Assembly (NCBI GenBank): GCA_964020155.1
Contig: OZ026552.1
Span: forward strand, 2,992,144-3,056,143
Source of the DNA: Chondrilla cf. caribensis
Lineage: Eukaryota; Porifera; Demospongiae; Chondrillida; Chondrillidae
Direction of reading: 5' to 3'
Length of the DNA stretch: 64,000 bases
The position numbers and the translations under genes were made by a program. The number at the start of each line of letters is the position of its first letter. The stretch's first letter is position 1. A model generated the notes under the pieces. The model made no database searches and was not told the DNA's origin. It saw only the letters and a program-made list of their open reading frames with translations. Of the stretch, positions 51,789 to 63,355 are shown piece after piece.

Positions 51789-53002
51789 ACAACAATAGGA
51801 CGAATAACAGCCTAAAATGTCACACATATATCGGAGGTATAATAACTACATGCGTATTCAAATCATTTTCGGGAGAAAGTCATTTCATTGGTCAAATTTC
51901 AAATTAACTTACCTATTATTAGACCTATGACATTGTGTTCTCTGAACCATTCCCATTTCTACGCATATGTGTACATTTTTTATCTGTGCAAGTATATCTA
52001 TAACCACAGAATGCCCATTGTGAGTGAACTTGGTGCTACTTCCTTTGTGTACATGTGTTCTAGCATGATCCCTGTTTGTGCTCAGTGTCCTATGCTTGTA
52101 TGCATGTAATTTGATGGATTGCTGATCCAATATTATACAATTCAATTGGTTGCAACCTAAATATGGGTTGTTGGTGGGTACTCCAAACTACTACTAAGAC
52201 TTCACCAGTAAGTCGACATAGTCTCGCTCTGTTGAATGTTTTCAGAATTGAGACGCCAGCTGCCATAGGGTAATGAAAGATCATAGATCTAAAGATCTTA
52301 ACCCTTGTGCATATGTGCTCCAGCATGACCTCTCTATGTGCTCAGTATCCCATGCGTGTATGCATGTAGTTAGATGGATTGCTGATTCAATTATACAATT
52401 CAGTTATAGTTGCACACACATTGCACAAACAAAAGCTTAACTATAAGTTGTTGGTGGGTGCTGCAAACTGCCAGGCTTCACCAGTAAGTCTACATAGTCA
52501 TGTTCTGTTTATTGTTTTGAGAATCAAGAAGCCATTAAGTTATGACAGATAAACTAATGATGCAGTGTGTGGGCTAGTGTTTACATAATATTATTTATTG
52601 TGTGGTGTGTTTGTACGATTACTCTTGAACCTATATCTCATTTGCCCACATGCAAGGTTGTTTACTGTCTCAGACTCTGTACAGTAGATTGGGGTAATAA
52701 TGATGCAGCTATGTAACTTTCTGGAGTGCACTCCTGATGTATGTGCCATACATGGTTAAACAAAATGAAGACATTGTACTTTCTTTGTTTCCCTCATTCT
52801 CCCTATTTATCAAGTATTCTGTATTTATTTATATGTAATGCATGCCTTTGTGTGTGTAGGCAATAATATTCTGTACCATATTAATTTGGTTTCTACATTT
52901 CTGTATAGTAGGTTATGCTGTGTTCCCTTCAGATTTTATACAACAAAATTTAATGCGTTTGGTATCGACAGAGAGGAGCTGAAAGTAGAAGGCCTAGGAC
53001 TG
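51366..53002. other. EF-hand array spacer with CA microsatellite
   Basis: 51366-51560 is the conserved EF-hand 5' flank. A (CA)n run lies at 51725-51786. The rest repeats array-spacer words ('ggattgctgatccaat', 'gcttcaccagtaagtc') at least twice. No gene. Confidence 0.6.
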
Positions 53003-53369
53003 AGTCATTGCTAGGAGTGGCCCAACAAGAACTGAAGCATTTACCAGTACCACCGGTCCTAGTGCTGTTAATCTAGGAAGAATGAAAGGCTTTGTCCAGC
53101 TAAGTTAAAGATAGATACATACACACTGGTGTAAGTATGTATGTACACTAAAAGTCACATTTCTTGAAATGTACAAGAAATTTCCAAGCTACACTTCCTG
53201 TATATTTTGGTAAAATTTCAGTGATCAGGATAGATGGACTGTGCAAATCCCAAATATCCCACTGCTATTCTCACCACATGGAATACCACGTGTCCTGTAG
53301 CCCTCAGTTACAGATATACAAGAATTCCATGTATCGCGCGGCAATAATCCTAGGAACATGACATTCCAT
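53003..53369. repeat. 367-bp repeat segment, second copy
   Basis: Matches 50450-50816 with about one substitution. Its left flank ('gagctgaaagtagaa') is shared with the diverged copy near 62760, so this site is more likely the source and 50450 the derived copy. Confidence 0.8.
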
Positions 53370-53429
53370 CATTAGGTGTGTGTATATACAATCATGCAAG
53401 GTTATAATTATGACAGGATGTATGATAGT

Positions 53430-53583
53430 GATCGATTGTGTGCAATTCTTGTATGCATGCCATTATTATAAAGCAATAAATTTGAGAGTGACATATTATA
53501 TATAATATATATATATATATATTATATATAATATGTCACTATATATATAGATAGATAGATAGATAGATACATAGATAGATACG

Positions 53584-53616
<33 letters not shown>

Positions 53617-53647
53617 GTGATAGATATCACATGAATTTGAGAGTGAC

Positions 53648-53685
<38 letters not shown>

Positions 53686-53746
53686 ACTCTCAAATTCATT
53701 GCTTTATAATAATGGCATGCATACAAGAATTGCACACAATCAATCA

Positions 53747-53782
<36 letters not shown>

Positions 53783-53783
53783 G

Positions 53784-53842
<59 letters not shown>

Positions 53843-53850
53843 ATACTCCC
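53430..53850. repeat. Fold-back structure with (TA)n and (GATA)n/(CTAT)n arrays
   Basis: 'gtgcaattcttgtatgcatg...ttataaagcaat' at 53438-53480 is repeated inverted at 53695-53740. Between them are 'gagagtgacatattatata' in both orientations, long TA runs and GATA repeats; a CTAT array follows to 53840. Confidence 0.85.
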
Positions 53851-54260
53851 GAAGTAAATGGAAGAGATGCCTGAGTCCAGCTGTGGTCGTCTAGTTTGAT
53901 GTTGCAGAAAGTCTCCAGTAGTGTTCTCTGTAGATGATTGAACTCTGAGAGTAGGTGGGATTGGAAACAGGGAATGGTGTGGAGGAGGAATAAAAGTTTG
54001 GGCAGGGTAAAAGCACTCCTCAGAAGACACATAGTGTCATGCGCCTGCAGAAGCATGATTCTGTCACCCAGTATTCAAAGGTTGTCAATCTTGGATTTTA
54101 TGGTACCATCCAAACTGGGTCTGCTTCCTATAGGGGAGCTGAGGAGGACATCATTTTCTGGATTGATGGGGTTGAGCAAAGGGCAAGAAGACAGAAAGAG
54201 TTCTCAAGTGGTAGCATCTTTACCGATCAATTCTGATTTCCTGTTATTTAGATGAAGGCC
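53845..54260 (-). pseudogene. Reverse-transcriptase fragment of a retrotransposon
   Basis: On the - strand the frames give GLHLNNRKSELIG, LLSSPIGSRPSLDGTI, LLQAHDTMCLLRSAF, LPKLLFLLHTIPCF and DDHSWTQASLPF, which match the thumb/connection part of RTs of a type common in invertebrates (K-L-L-Y-L-L-R-x-x-P pattern). Two stops interrupt it and no RT core is present upstream, so it is a fragment. It differs from the RT at 785-1760. Confidence 0.75.
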
Positions 54261-54269
54261 TAATATCTT

Positions 54270-55220
54270 TGCTTCATCCTCAATGGTAGCTATAGGTCAG
54301 ACATAACAGTAAACACTCAACTCAAACAGGAGGCTCTCCAATTTTGGAGTCAGTCGGTATTACCATATTATTACCATTATTACCTGCAGCTGATTGTACT
54401 ATGGATGCTTCTAGTGAGGAAGACTTGTTTCAAACTGATCATGATGAGGATGACCCTTCAAGAGACAAGCCTATCTCTGAGAAAGATTTTAATTTATACA
54501 TTAATCAGAAGTGGGGCCAGCCAACCACCTAGAGGATATGTTCTGCAAATGAGCGACTTAATTGGAATCCTCAGATGAGGAGCCACCACCATCACCGAAA
54601 CAGCCATGCAAATTTCCTGAGTCCTAAGATGTATAGGAAATTTGGAATTTACTGTACATTTTGGATGCCATGAAATACCATTTTTGCTCCAGTGGTAAGT
54701 AGTCATAATTTAATTCTATATTTTCTAATTTCTATTCCTTTAGCTGGAGTAATTGTAATGCTAGTTGATATCGATCAGTATAGTTCCATGTGGAATTGTG
54801 CATCAATTAAACAATTACATCCAATTTCATTCACTATTAATTTTCTTCCCTAAACAACACACGAGAGATATCTATGTCTGACTTGGGTAACCACTCAGCT
54901 AGTCTATATTTAGTACATCTGCACAAGTGGAATGAAAAGCAATGTTAAAATTGAGGACCTTGAAACATTTGGCCCTACAATATGGTACATTAGAAGATAC
55001 AATATCGTATGTCTTCTAAATCACATATGGAAGTAATTGTAATGATAATTTGTAATTGCTCAAATTAGTTGCAATGGAAATTGATTACATGAAGCAATGG
55101 TTGTAATGGTAATGGTAATTGGTTCTTGAAATATCGCAGTAATTGTAATGATAATAATTATTGATTACTTATAAGCTGCAATTGCCACAACACTGCACCA
55201 GGTGGGTATATCTCAGTTTC
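54270..55220. other. Unassigned region and EF-hand 3' flank
   Basis: 54390-54530 holds a short open stretch rich in Asp/Glu/Ser (MDASSEEDLFQTDHDEDDPS...) that I cannot assign. From about 54750 the sequence is the conserved EF-hand 3' flank ('tggaattgtgcatcaatta', 'tttagtacatctgcacaagtgg'). Confidence 0.45.
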
Positions 55221-55781
55221 CTAGTCACATTTACTTCCAAACATTCCTTGCACCTCCGGATCATCCAAATAAAACCAAAACTTGATAAAAAACGATATGT
55301 ACTCTTTTCGGTTGATTTCTCCAGATTTATCCAAGCAGGCAAAAGCTGCTTCGGCTGCATCTTCAGGGAAATTGCCGGCCTTTATATAGGTTTTGTGCCT
55401 GTCGAAGGTTATGTTTCCATCTCTGTTCCTGTCAAGGACGTTGAACAGAGCATTTTCCATTTTCTCCACCAACGTTTCTTCTCCTCTTTTCAACTTAGCT
55501 ATCTCTGCTACAACAATGTTTGCGGCAAGTTCTTGATATTTCTTCTGGTTGGCCTTTACTCCTGCAGTGAGTCCCGAAGCAGTCGTGAACTCTGAGGAAG
55601 CAGCTCGTAGCTTGGCAACTTCACTTGGACGATCGGTCACGGCCTTGGCAAGGTTATCAACAAAAACATGCCAGTCTTCTCTTGAAAGGACACCGTCCCC
55701 GTTCTTGTCACCTTGTTGAAATGATTCATCGATATGTTTGACCCACTTGGGGTTCTTGAGGTAATCTTGGACAGTTACCAT
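55221..55781 (-). CDS. EF-hand protein with damaged calcium loops 3 and 4 (186 aa)
   Basis: Open single-exon frame of the same family. Loop 1, DKNGDGVLSRED, is normal. Loop 3 reads DRNRDGNITFDR: position 12 is Arg in place of the bidentate Glu. Loop 4 has lost two residues (LDKSGEINRKEY, where relatives have LDKDKSGKIERKEY), leaving a 10-residue loop. The C-terminus FWFYLDDPEVQGMFGSKCD is kept. The frame is intact, so either the protein has moved to a non-calcium role at two sites or it is in early decay. Closest to the fragment at 39827 and to the N-terminus of 50817. The 5' flank (55782-55960) is conserved. Confidence 0.85.
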   Translation of the reverse strand: MVTVQDYLKNPKWVKHIDESFQQGDKNGDGVLSREDWHVFVDNLAKAVTDRPSEVAKLRAASSEFTTASGLTAGVKANQKKYQELAANIVVAEIAKLKRGEETLVEKMENALFNVLDRNRDGNITFDRHKTYIKAGNFPEDAAEAAFACLDKSGEINRKEYISFFIKFWFYLDDPEVQGMFGSKCD

Positions 55782-56155
55782 TTCTTCACAGACTCAAAGT
55801 ACAGTAGACATCTAAAATAGCCGAGTGCAGCATGAAAGGAAGCTTGCTATTAAGCACTGTAAGCTACAGGTCTCTATAATACTAGTCGATTCCTTTGATC
55901 TAGCGAGTTGTCTGGGATCGATCTGACCACAACAAAATGTCCGTACTGCGGTAGGAGATCGAGGCGTCTGGCGTACCGTGCCAGACCAAATTGTAACAAG
56001 CACGCTCCAATACTAAATACTGGGCATCTGGCGAATATTAAATGTGGAAATCCTGTGAGAATACATAGGTGGTGTGCAAGTATGATATCCATACAATATA
56101 AATTACTCAATACATGCGTGCATAAAAGTGCAACTTCAAGCACCCCATGTACACA

Positions 56156-56222
<67 letters not shown>

Positions 56223-57169
56223 GTATATACTCACACAAGTAGACTAGAGTACACTCAGAAATTCAGAATATTTGATGTCATTACTTTGAAGCATTAACTG
56301 GGTCTGCAGTCAGAGTCTGTGTATTCATTATTACTGTGAAAGGATACAGTAACTATAATAATACATACACAGATGTACTGGTACTTACGTATGTACATAT
56401 GCAATAGCTGCAGAAGAAATTCTGCTAGACTGTAGTGGATGTACAGATACCTTGAATAGAGATGCATGGCTACACATGTATCTAAATGCATAATTATGTT
56501 TCAAAGGGTGCTCAGCAGATCCTGTTAGCAAATCCTACCAATCATGTAACATCACTGATCAAAACAGGAGTACCAAAGTACACCGATCTCGACTTTCAAA
56601 GTTGTTCATGCAACTGTCTGCTACCAACCTATTGTTTCCTACCAGTTCACATTTCCTCCATATTTTCCCATATTTCATGTTGTGTCTGATCTCACATGAT
56701 AGAATGATAACATTACTCATCCATGCTTCATGAGTATCATGAGATCTGTTGTCAATATTTGTGTGTCTAGCTCCTGATGCACATGTATGTATGTATTCAT
56801 GTACACATATGACTGCATACATCCACAGATGTTCAGATATACACACATGCATACGAATATTATATATCCACAAATGTACAGGTATGTAAGTATGCTTACA
56901 TGTTCCATCAATGTATAGATACGTACATACATATGTATGCATGTACGAATGTATATATTCACAGATATATAGAAAATGATACACATAGCCATAGATACAT
57001 ATACGTGAAGAATGTTGAATTGTTGAAGTTTTCCCATACATACCACGACATGCATGCACACATTGCAGCAACACCCCCGAATATGTACTACCTATGTACA
57101 TATTATATGCATGTACACAGATAAACACACAATAATCATTATTTGTACAGTACAACGCTATCCACTCAC
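55782..57169. other. EF-hand 5' flank, CA microsatellite and start of segmental copy 2
   Basis: 55782-55960 is the conserved EF-hand 5' flank, and (CA)n lies at 56156-56220. From about 56298 the sequence follows 32205 onward, the intron 6 DNA of SEC63, with indels. SEC63 exon 7 and the exons beyond it are absent. Confidence 0.65.
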
Positions 57170-58511
57170 TATGACTACTGGTAGAGCAATCATGAAGACA
57201 GCCACGTACAGTGCCAACACAAAACCGGAATTCTTCTTGTCAACGATCCACGAAGGCAGGGCTATACCAAATGTAGCAGCTACAGGAGAGGAACACTGTA
57301 CTGTAAACCATTCACCACAAACCACCACTACAACGTGATTCATGTACCACCAACTACCACTGTACTATGACCACACACAGCAGCATGAAATGTCACTGTC
57401 ACAGGCAATGTGAGTGAATTGATTAATCACAGGAAGTAATTAACTGAGTGCAACAGGAAGCCACTTCCTAAAGACTCTAAATCAAATCTACTAAAGATGA
57501 GAGGTACAGAGTATCTGCAGTTACACACACTTTGGTTGATCAATCAAGTACCACGTACTGATGAAAGATCTCAAAATGACCAGGATTCCCAGCCCAGCCC
57601 ACTGGTATACTGTGTAGGCACATGATTTACAATGAATACAGTTACCTGTGCATATGTACAGTGGATACAGTTACCTGTACATATGTACAGTGGATACAGT
57701 TATCTGTACATATGTACAGTGAATACAGCTACCTGTACATATGTACAGTGGATACAGTTACCTGTACATATGTACGTACAGTGAATACAACTACCTGTGC
57801 ATACGTATGTACAGTGGATACAGCTACCTGTGCATATGTACAGTGGATCATACAGCTACCTGTGGATATGTACAGTGGATGTATATGTAGAGTGGATACA
57901 GTTACCTGTGCATATGTACAGTGGATACAGTGAATACAGTTACCTGTACATATGTACAGTGGATACATTTACCTGTACATATGTACAGTGGATACAAATG
58001 ACGTAATGTACAGAGTACATAAAATGAAATGGAGCCAACAAACCTTGTGGTCCATCAGGGTTACCATATTCCTCCCAATTTTTACATGCTTCCTCGTCAG
58101 TTAACCTGTATAATATGAATGTAATGTTCACAAGCATTACCATGTACTGTACCATGACTATGCCTGTATGTATGCATGTTTTGAACCAATGTATGTATGT
58201 ATGTTCTGTACATATGAAAGTATGTACGCATAGTGCACATGATGCTACATTTTGATCACATAAAGGGAAAATTGACGAAACTCACGCTTCATAGGCTTTT
58301 GCAATTTTCATAAACTTCACAGGATTCCCCGTGTCCGGTCTGTCCGGATGGTATATCTTACTCAGCTCGCGATACTGTTTCTTGATCTCTTGCGTGGAAG
58401 CGCCCTGTGGGACAGAAGCCATTGAAATGTGCCCAAAACACGGCAGTAGTCATAGGGTGTGTAGACACAAGAATAGTGTACTCACTTTACATAGATCACA
58501 CCATCCGCCAT
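57170..58511 (-). pseudogene. Truncated SEC63 copy (exons 4-6 only)
   Basis: Exon 6 is 57279-57170, exon 5 is 58105-58044 and exon 4 is 58404-58286, with splice sites and reading frame still intact, including the J-domain HPD motif. Exons 1-3 are gone: the start ATG (58511) is joined by a deletion directly to intron 3 sequence, giving only a few codons (MADGVIYV) before a GTGAGT. No exon 7 or later exon is found to the left. The product would lack TM1, TM2 and the whole Brl domain. One substitution in exon 5 changes EEARKNW to EEACKNW. A non-functional relic of the complete gene at 17993-36191. Confidence 0.92.
57630..58005. repeat. 29-bp tandem repeat (about 13 units)
   Basis: Units of tgtacatatgtacagtggat followed by acagttacc, with variants. 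The matching place in copy 1 (33990-34095) has only about 3-4 units, so the array expanded after the segmental duplication or shrank in copy 1. Confidence 0.88.
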
Positions 58512-58613
58512 TTTCCCGGTCGAGTCTGAAAGAGTCGTCTCGCGTATCCAGACACGACCAAGCGAGGTTGTCAACCATTTTGTGACCAAGAATAGGGAAC
58601 GTCCCGTTCGAAA
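58512..58613. promoter_or_regulatory. Putative promoter of the intact dsRBD gene (copy 2)
   Basis: 102 bp between the relic SEC63 ATG and the dsRBD ATG, conserved with 36192-36296 ('ttttcccggtcgagtctgaaagag', 'ctcgcgtatccagaca', 'gaggttgtcaaccattt'). Function inferred. Confidence 0.55.
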
Positions 58614-60251
58614 ATGGCTACCGAGGATGGCTCACGAATTGCCGTCATTAATGAATACGCTCAAGCGCATGGATTAACACTGGAATGGTTGGAACTGGAG
58701 CCTTCAGGGCTAATATCTGATAAAAAGTTCCGGTTCAAGGTAATCATGGGCGACTTTTCAGCCGAGGGCAGCGGCAGTAGGAAGACCAGAGCCAAGGAAA
58801 ATGCCGCTGAAGAACTGGTGAAGATTCTACAGGAACGAGGATATATTACTTCTGGCTCTTCTCAGAGGCGTTCAATATCTGTTTTACAGGAAAAATGTCA
58901 AAAGAGCAGTAAACCCTTACCCACGTACAGTGAAATCAACCAAACGGGTCCACCGAATGATCGCACTTTTACGTTCAGTGTTACCATTACGTCTCCCTCA
59001 ACCGGTAGTGAATTATGCGTTCACGGGGAAGGAAAAAGTAAGAAATTAGCAAAAGAAAACGCGGCCAAAACGATGCTTCAAATGCTCAATGATGAATCCA
59101 ATAACAATTCACTGGACGGAATTGGTAGTCAATTCGATGTATTGTCCTCATCTACTGGTATGCCTGTTCGCACAGCTGTAGGAGAGTATGGAAATATGTA
59201 TGAAAGTACTAGCCGTCTTACTTCATTTCCTATGGATCCTCAGTCCAATCCAAATACTAGACTGTTTCCTTCATCACAGTACCCACCATTACTGCGGCAA
59301 TCAACTGGTTCCCAATATGCAACTGGTCAACACATATTGTCTCGTGGACCCCCAGAAGAATCAGTTACTGGCTCTCATTTAGCTACTTTATCACCTTCTT
59401 CAACACCATGGCCTCCTGATTTTACTTCTTTGACAGCAACATCTACGTCAAATAACACAGGATTCATCGCTAATGCCTTTGAATTACCAGAATTGCCATC
59501 ATTGCCTACTTTCAATTCTACAAATGATCATTTTGCAAGTGACAGTGGTCAACGAAGTGGGAACGACACTTTTGACATAATATTTCCTGGAACAAATATA
59601 ACTAGTGTTGATTCTACGCATTCATCACATTTATCTCCTCCCATTGGGCCAAGTGAACAATTGGGTGGTAGTGATAGTCCTAAACCACCTATCCCCAAAC
59701 CGAGGAGAAAGAAACCAGAAAGTGAGACCTCAGAATTTTCCCCTCTGATGAATTTCCAACGTCTCCCACAACCTGTACATGTTCAGCCTTCTTTGAACAA
59801 GGCTTGTACCAGTACTACAACTGATTCTAATTCTACTATTACAAGTTATTCTTTGATTCAGCAGTTAGTACCTCCATCCTATAGTCAACAGCCCAGCAGT
59901 ACTGCAATGTTGAATCCAGTGTCCACCATCCTTACAACTACTCCAACAGTGCCCTTATCCTCTAGTTTTCAAGTTGGTCTCAAGCATCCACTGGCATTGG
60001 GCCTACCTGAACATGTGACTAATGTAGACCGATTCATTGAACAGCACATACCCGAAATTGGTAACATGGAACTAACCTTGATGGACAGTGTTGATGCGAA
60101 TAACAAGCACTTGTGCTTTGCATCTTTGGGGACGTCGAATACTGCCCTTGATGAGATGGCAATCACAGCGATGGGAATCGGGGATACAGTAGAACTTGCC
60201 AAAACTGCTGCATCTGAGAATCTCAGGAGAATGTTAATGCTTTTGACATAA
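58614..60251 (+). CDS. Double-stranded-RNA-binding protein with 2-3 dsRBDs (545 aa)
   Basis: Intronless open frame. dsRBD1 is at about residues 7-72 (AVINEYAQAHGLTLEW...FRFKVIMGDFSAEGSGSRKTRAKENAAEELVKIL), and dsRBD2 at about 88-160 (SVLQEKCQKSSKPLPTY..., TFSVTITSP, GKSKKLAKENAAKTMLQML). A long Ser/Thr/Pro-rich linker follows, with a proline-basic patch (PKPPIPKPRRKK, possible SH3 ligand or nuclear signal). The C-terminal block NVDRFIEQHIPEIG...AKTAASENLRRMLMLL has the ending helix of a third, weak dsRBD. The order resembles TARBP2/PRKRA partners of Dicer, but the long linker is unlike them, so I give no symbol. It binds dsRNA through the KKxAK helix. The pseudogene at 36297 is its duplicate. 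Confidence 0.9.
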   Translation: MATEDGSRIAVINEYAQAHGLTLEWLELEPSGLISDKKFRFKVIMGDFSAEGSGSRKTRAKENAAEELVKILQERGYITSGSSQRRSISVLQEKCQKSSKPLPTYSEINQTGPPNDRTFTFSVTITSPSTGSELCVHGEGKSKKLAKENAAKTMLQMLNDESNNNSLDGIGSQFDVLSSSTGMPVRTAVGEYGNMYESTSRLTSFPMDPQSNPNTRLFPSSQYPPLLRQSTGSQYATGQHILSRGPPEESVTGSHLATLSPSSTPWPPDFTSLTATSTSNNTGFIANAFELPELPSLPTFNSTNDHFASDSGQRSGNDTFDIIFPGTNITSVDSTHSSHLSPPIGPSEQLGGSDSPKPPIPKPRRKKPESETSEFSPLMNFQRLPQPVHVQPSLNKACTSTTTDSNSTITSYSLIQQLVPPSYSQQPSSTAMLNPVSTILTTTPTVPLSSSFQVGLKHPLALGLPEHVTNVDRFIEQHIPEIGNMELTLMDSVDANNKHLCFASLGTSNTALDEMAITAMGIGDTVELAKTAASENLRRMLMLLT

Positions 60252-60922
60252 CATACTAAGATGTATAATTAATTGTACTAACCGAACTTTTAAGTTGTCT
60301 GGTGTGTTTTATTATGCATACCATGGCATGCAGTGTGATTTGGTGCAAATAAGTCAAATTTTGTATGTATATTGTTTTATTTCTGTATTGTTGTACGTAT
60401 GTGTGGAATTTGTGTGTGCGTATGTGTACATGTATGACACTTATGTGCATTTGTGTTATATAATACATATGAATGCACATGTGCATGTGTGTGCATGCGT
60501 GTGTGTGTGTGTGTGTGTGTTTGTGCACATGAGTGTACCAGTGGAACATATTAAGGATTGCAATCTAATTTACCTCATACTCATGACCAACGACATGCAT
60601 GACCAATGATGTGTGAGATGTAATTATGAATAAGTGAATGAGTAAACAGGTTTGTCAGTATAATGCAAAGTTAAGGCTAGGGTGACATAATAGATTGGCA
60701 CCCATGGCCAAGTCTCCACATAGAAAGGCTTGCTAACATGCAGTGCATCCTCAAAAACTGAAGGGTGTCACTGACCATTTCTGCACAGCTGACTTCTCAA
60801 TTGTATATATGGTACCGGCTGAGGTAGACTTGTTTCCAACCCATTTATATTATACCAAGCCCTATGCCATTATATTATATTATGTGTGTGTGAGCATAAT
60901 GCACTTGTCTAGATGTGTGTGT

Positions 60923-61004
<82 letters not shown>

Positions 61005-61032
61005 ATGTGTGTGTGTGTGTGTGTGTACGTGT

Positions 61033-61119
<87 letters not shown>

Positions 61120-61374
61120 TGTACATGTGTGCATACGTATGTGTGTGTAATATACGTGTGTCCCATTATCATGAATCGGATCTACTAATAAGTTATTGAG
61201 TAATAAAAAATTACAGAATATAAGTATTATAAAATTTTAGTAGTAGATAAAGCATACAACAAATCTTGATACTAGACGGTCTAGATCTACTAGTACTGTA
61301 GTAATAAAGCAGCAATCAAGTGCAGAGTCCACTACTGAGTCTATTATAGCAGCTATAATAAGTAGTTCCATTAT
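60252..61374. other. Intergenic region with simple repeats and a GT microsatellite
   Basis: 60410-60530 is TG/CATG-rich. 60540-60850 resembles 16880-17180. (GT)n occupies 60913-61125. No gene. Confidence 0.6.
60913..61125. repeat. (GT)n microsatellite, about 210 bp
   Basis: Pure GT with three interruptions (ACATGT, ACGTGT, TATGT). Confidence 0.97.
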
Positions 61375-61941
61375 CTATTCAAACTTATCTCCAAAAAATC
61401 CTTTTGTGTCTGAGTCTTCCAAAGTGCACCAAAACTTAACACTAGAAGCTAAATACTCCTTTCGCTCAATTTTCCCATTCTTGTTCTTATCAAGCAAGTC
61501 GAAAGTCGCTCTGGCTGCTTCTTCGTCGAAATTTGATGACACTACTATAAGCTTATATTCATCAAAGGTCAAGCATCCATCGTGGTTCTTGTCAACAAAA
61601 TCGAACAGTGCGTTAGTAAACTTATCTAACGAAGTCATTTCTCCTTTTTTCATCTTTTCAGCCTGCGCCAAACAAAATGCTGCTTCAAGCTCTCGAAATT
61701 TCTTCCTGTCGGCTTTCACTCCTTCGGTGAGTCCCAGTGCGGTTGTAAATTCCAAAGTAGCTTCTCGTAGCTTAGCAATCGCTTCGGGACGATCAGATGC
61801 TTCTTTTTCAAAGTTGTCGACAGTAATCATCCAGTCTTCTGCCGAAACGAAGCCGTCCTTGTTCACATCGAATGTAGTGAATAGGCCATCGATACGTTTC
61901 ACCCACTTGTCGTTCTTCAGATAATCTTGGACAGTTGCCAT
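61375..61941 (-). CDS. EF-hand calcium-binding protein, divergent member (188 aa)
   Basis: Single-exon gene. Loops are DVNKDGFVSAED (25-36), DKNHDGCLTFDE and DKNKNGKIERKE, with a degenerate second hand. The tail KFWCTLEDSDTKGFFGDKFE is like that of 16017-16583 (KFWYTLDDADTKGMLGDKYE) and unlike the DDPEVQGMFGSKYE of the array members, so these two form a separate subfamily. All three active loops look able to bind calcium. It shares none of the conserved array 5' flank beyond 'catatctt'. This is probably the intact representative of the lineage whose other copy has the in-frame stop. Confidence 0.9.
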   Translation of the reverse strand: MATVQDYLKNDKWVKRIDGLFTTFDVNKDGFVSAEDWMITVDNFEKEASDRPEAIAKLREATLEFTTALGLTEGVKADRKKFRELEAAFCLAQAEKMKKGEMTSLDKFTNALFDFVDKNHDGCLTFDEYKLIVVSSNFDEEAARATFDLLDKNKNGKIERKEYLASSVKFWCTLEDSDTKGFFGDKFE

Positions 61942-63355
61942 ATCTTCGTCGATAATAACTCGTTCACAGAGGCTACAGTGACTCTATTAGAGGATAAACA
62001 GAGTACTGTCTAGATTAGCAGAAGTGTCTGGGTATCCTATGCGTGCGATATTGATACTGATTCCATATTATTATACAGATAATTTATACTCGAACCCCGG
62101 GCTGGAACCTCCCACTTTATTATTATGTACATTGCTACAGATATGTTGCTGGGTTGCAATCCTGAAGTATATTGGAAAGTTGGCAGAAAAGGAACCTCTT
62201 CAAACTTGAGTTCCTTCTTGAATTATTGCTTGACATTGTGTATGACATTGTATGCATCACCTACAACATGTAGAACATCATCAATGCAGTATAATATTAC
62301 AACTTAATTTAGTAGTTATGTACTGTAATGTCCTTAATCATACTAATTCAGTGCAGAAACATGCTGGTCTCCACCATACAAGATTACATAGGGTGTACTC
62401 CTAATCCTTGTGTGTCTGAGTCTTCCAAAGTGTTTACATTCCATGCATTCCTTCTGCATATTCAGTGTGGTATGTAAGCAGACTATCAGGTATCTGTTCA
62501 TAAAGTGTGCATAAGTATTTCATATATACCTGCAATGAAGTTACACAATTTTGTGTCACAACACAAGTTGACTGCGTGTGGTGCTACATTGTGACTATGG
62601 TTGCATATATTAAGTAGGTTTTCAAATAGTGTTGTAACCCATAGCAACATATGATTACTGTAGACTAAGTGTGCATACCTGCTAACATGTTGTTACTGAT
62701 GTATATGTTATGCATGCATACTATGTGTGTGCCTTTGTTGAGTTAATCGACAGAGCAGAGCTGAAAGTAGAACTCATTGCTAGGAGTGGCCCAACAAGAA
62801 ACTGGAAGCAGTTACCGCTAGTGCTATAGCACTGTTAATGGAGGAACAGGGAAAGGCTTTGTCCGGCTACGTTAAAGATATATACCTATGCACTGGTGTA
62901 TGTATATATGTTTGTAGTTATATTTTAATTCTATTTGACATTCCTTTGGATGGAGTAATTGTAATGCTAGTTGATATTGATCATTCTAGTAATTTCTTGT
63001 GTAATTACACATTACATCCATTTTCATTCACTACGTATTTCTCCCCTAACTTGGGGCAACCCCTCAGCAAGTCTATATTTAGTACATCTACACAAGTGGA
63101 ATGAAAGGTAATGCTAAAATTATGGTACATTACTACTGTATATGTTTCAATCACATAATTATTATTATGGAAGTAATTGTAATAATAATTTGTAATTGCT
63201 CATGCAAATTAGTTGCAATCAAAATTGATTACATGAAGCAATGATTGTAATGGTAATGGTAATCGGTTCTTGAAATAACTCAGTAATATAAACTGTAATG
63301 GTAATTACTTACTTATAAACTGTAATTGCCACAACACTGGTGGGCATCTCTATTC
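61942..63355. other. Spacer with array-derived fragments
   Basis: 62560-62750 matches the EF-hand unit flank ('gttgactgcg.gtggtgctacattgtgactatgg'). 62755-62900 is a diverged copy of the 367-bp segment. 62940-63300 is the EF-hand 3' flank. 61942-62560 holds nothing I recognise. Confidence 0.6.

Larger units (their letters stand above)
56298..60290. repeat. Segmental duplication, copy 2 (matches 32205-38640)
   Basis: Same order of SEC63 exons 6-5-4, promoter and dsRBD gene as copy 1. It lacks about 1.5 kb corresponding to 34673-36182 (SEC63 intron 3 to exon 1) and the 690-bp hAT-like insertion. The 29-bp repeat at 57.6-58.0 kb is longer than in copy 1. Confidence 0.9.

Noticed and set aside
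54390..54535. Acidic ORF (MDASSEEDLF...) as a piggyBac-like N-terminus or cellular gene
   Set aside because: Only an acidic stretch is visible, without a domain behind it; too little to call.
58614..60251. Naming the gene TARBP2 or PRKRA
   Set aside because: Two dsRBDs and a weak C-terminal third fit the order, but the ~300-residue low-complexity linker and the divergent third domain do not allow an orthology claim from sequence alone.
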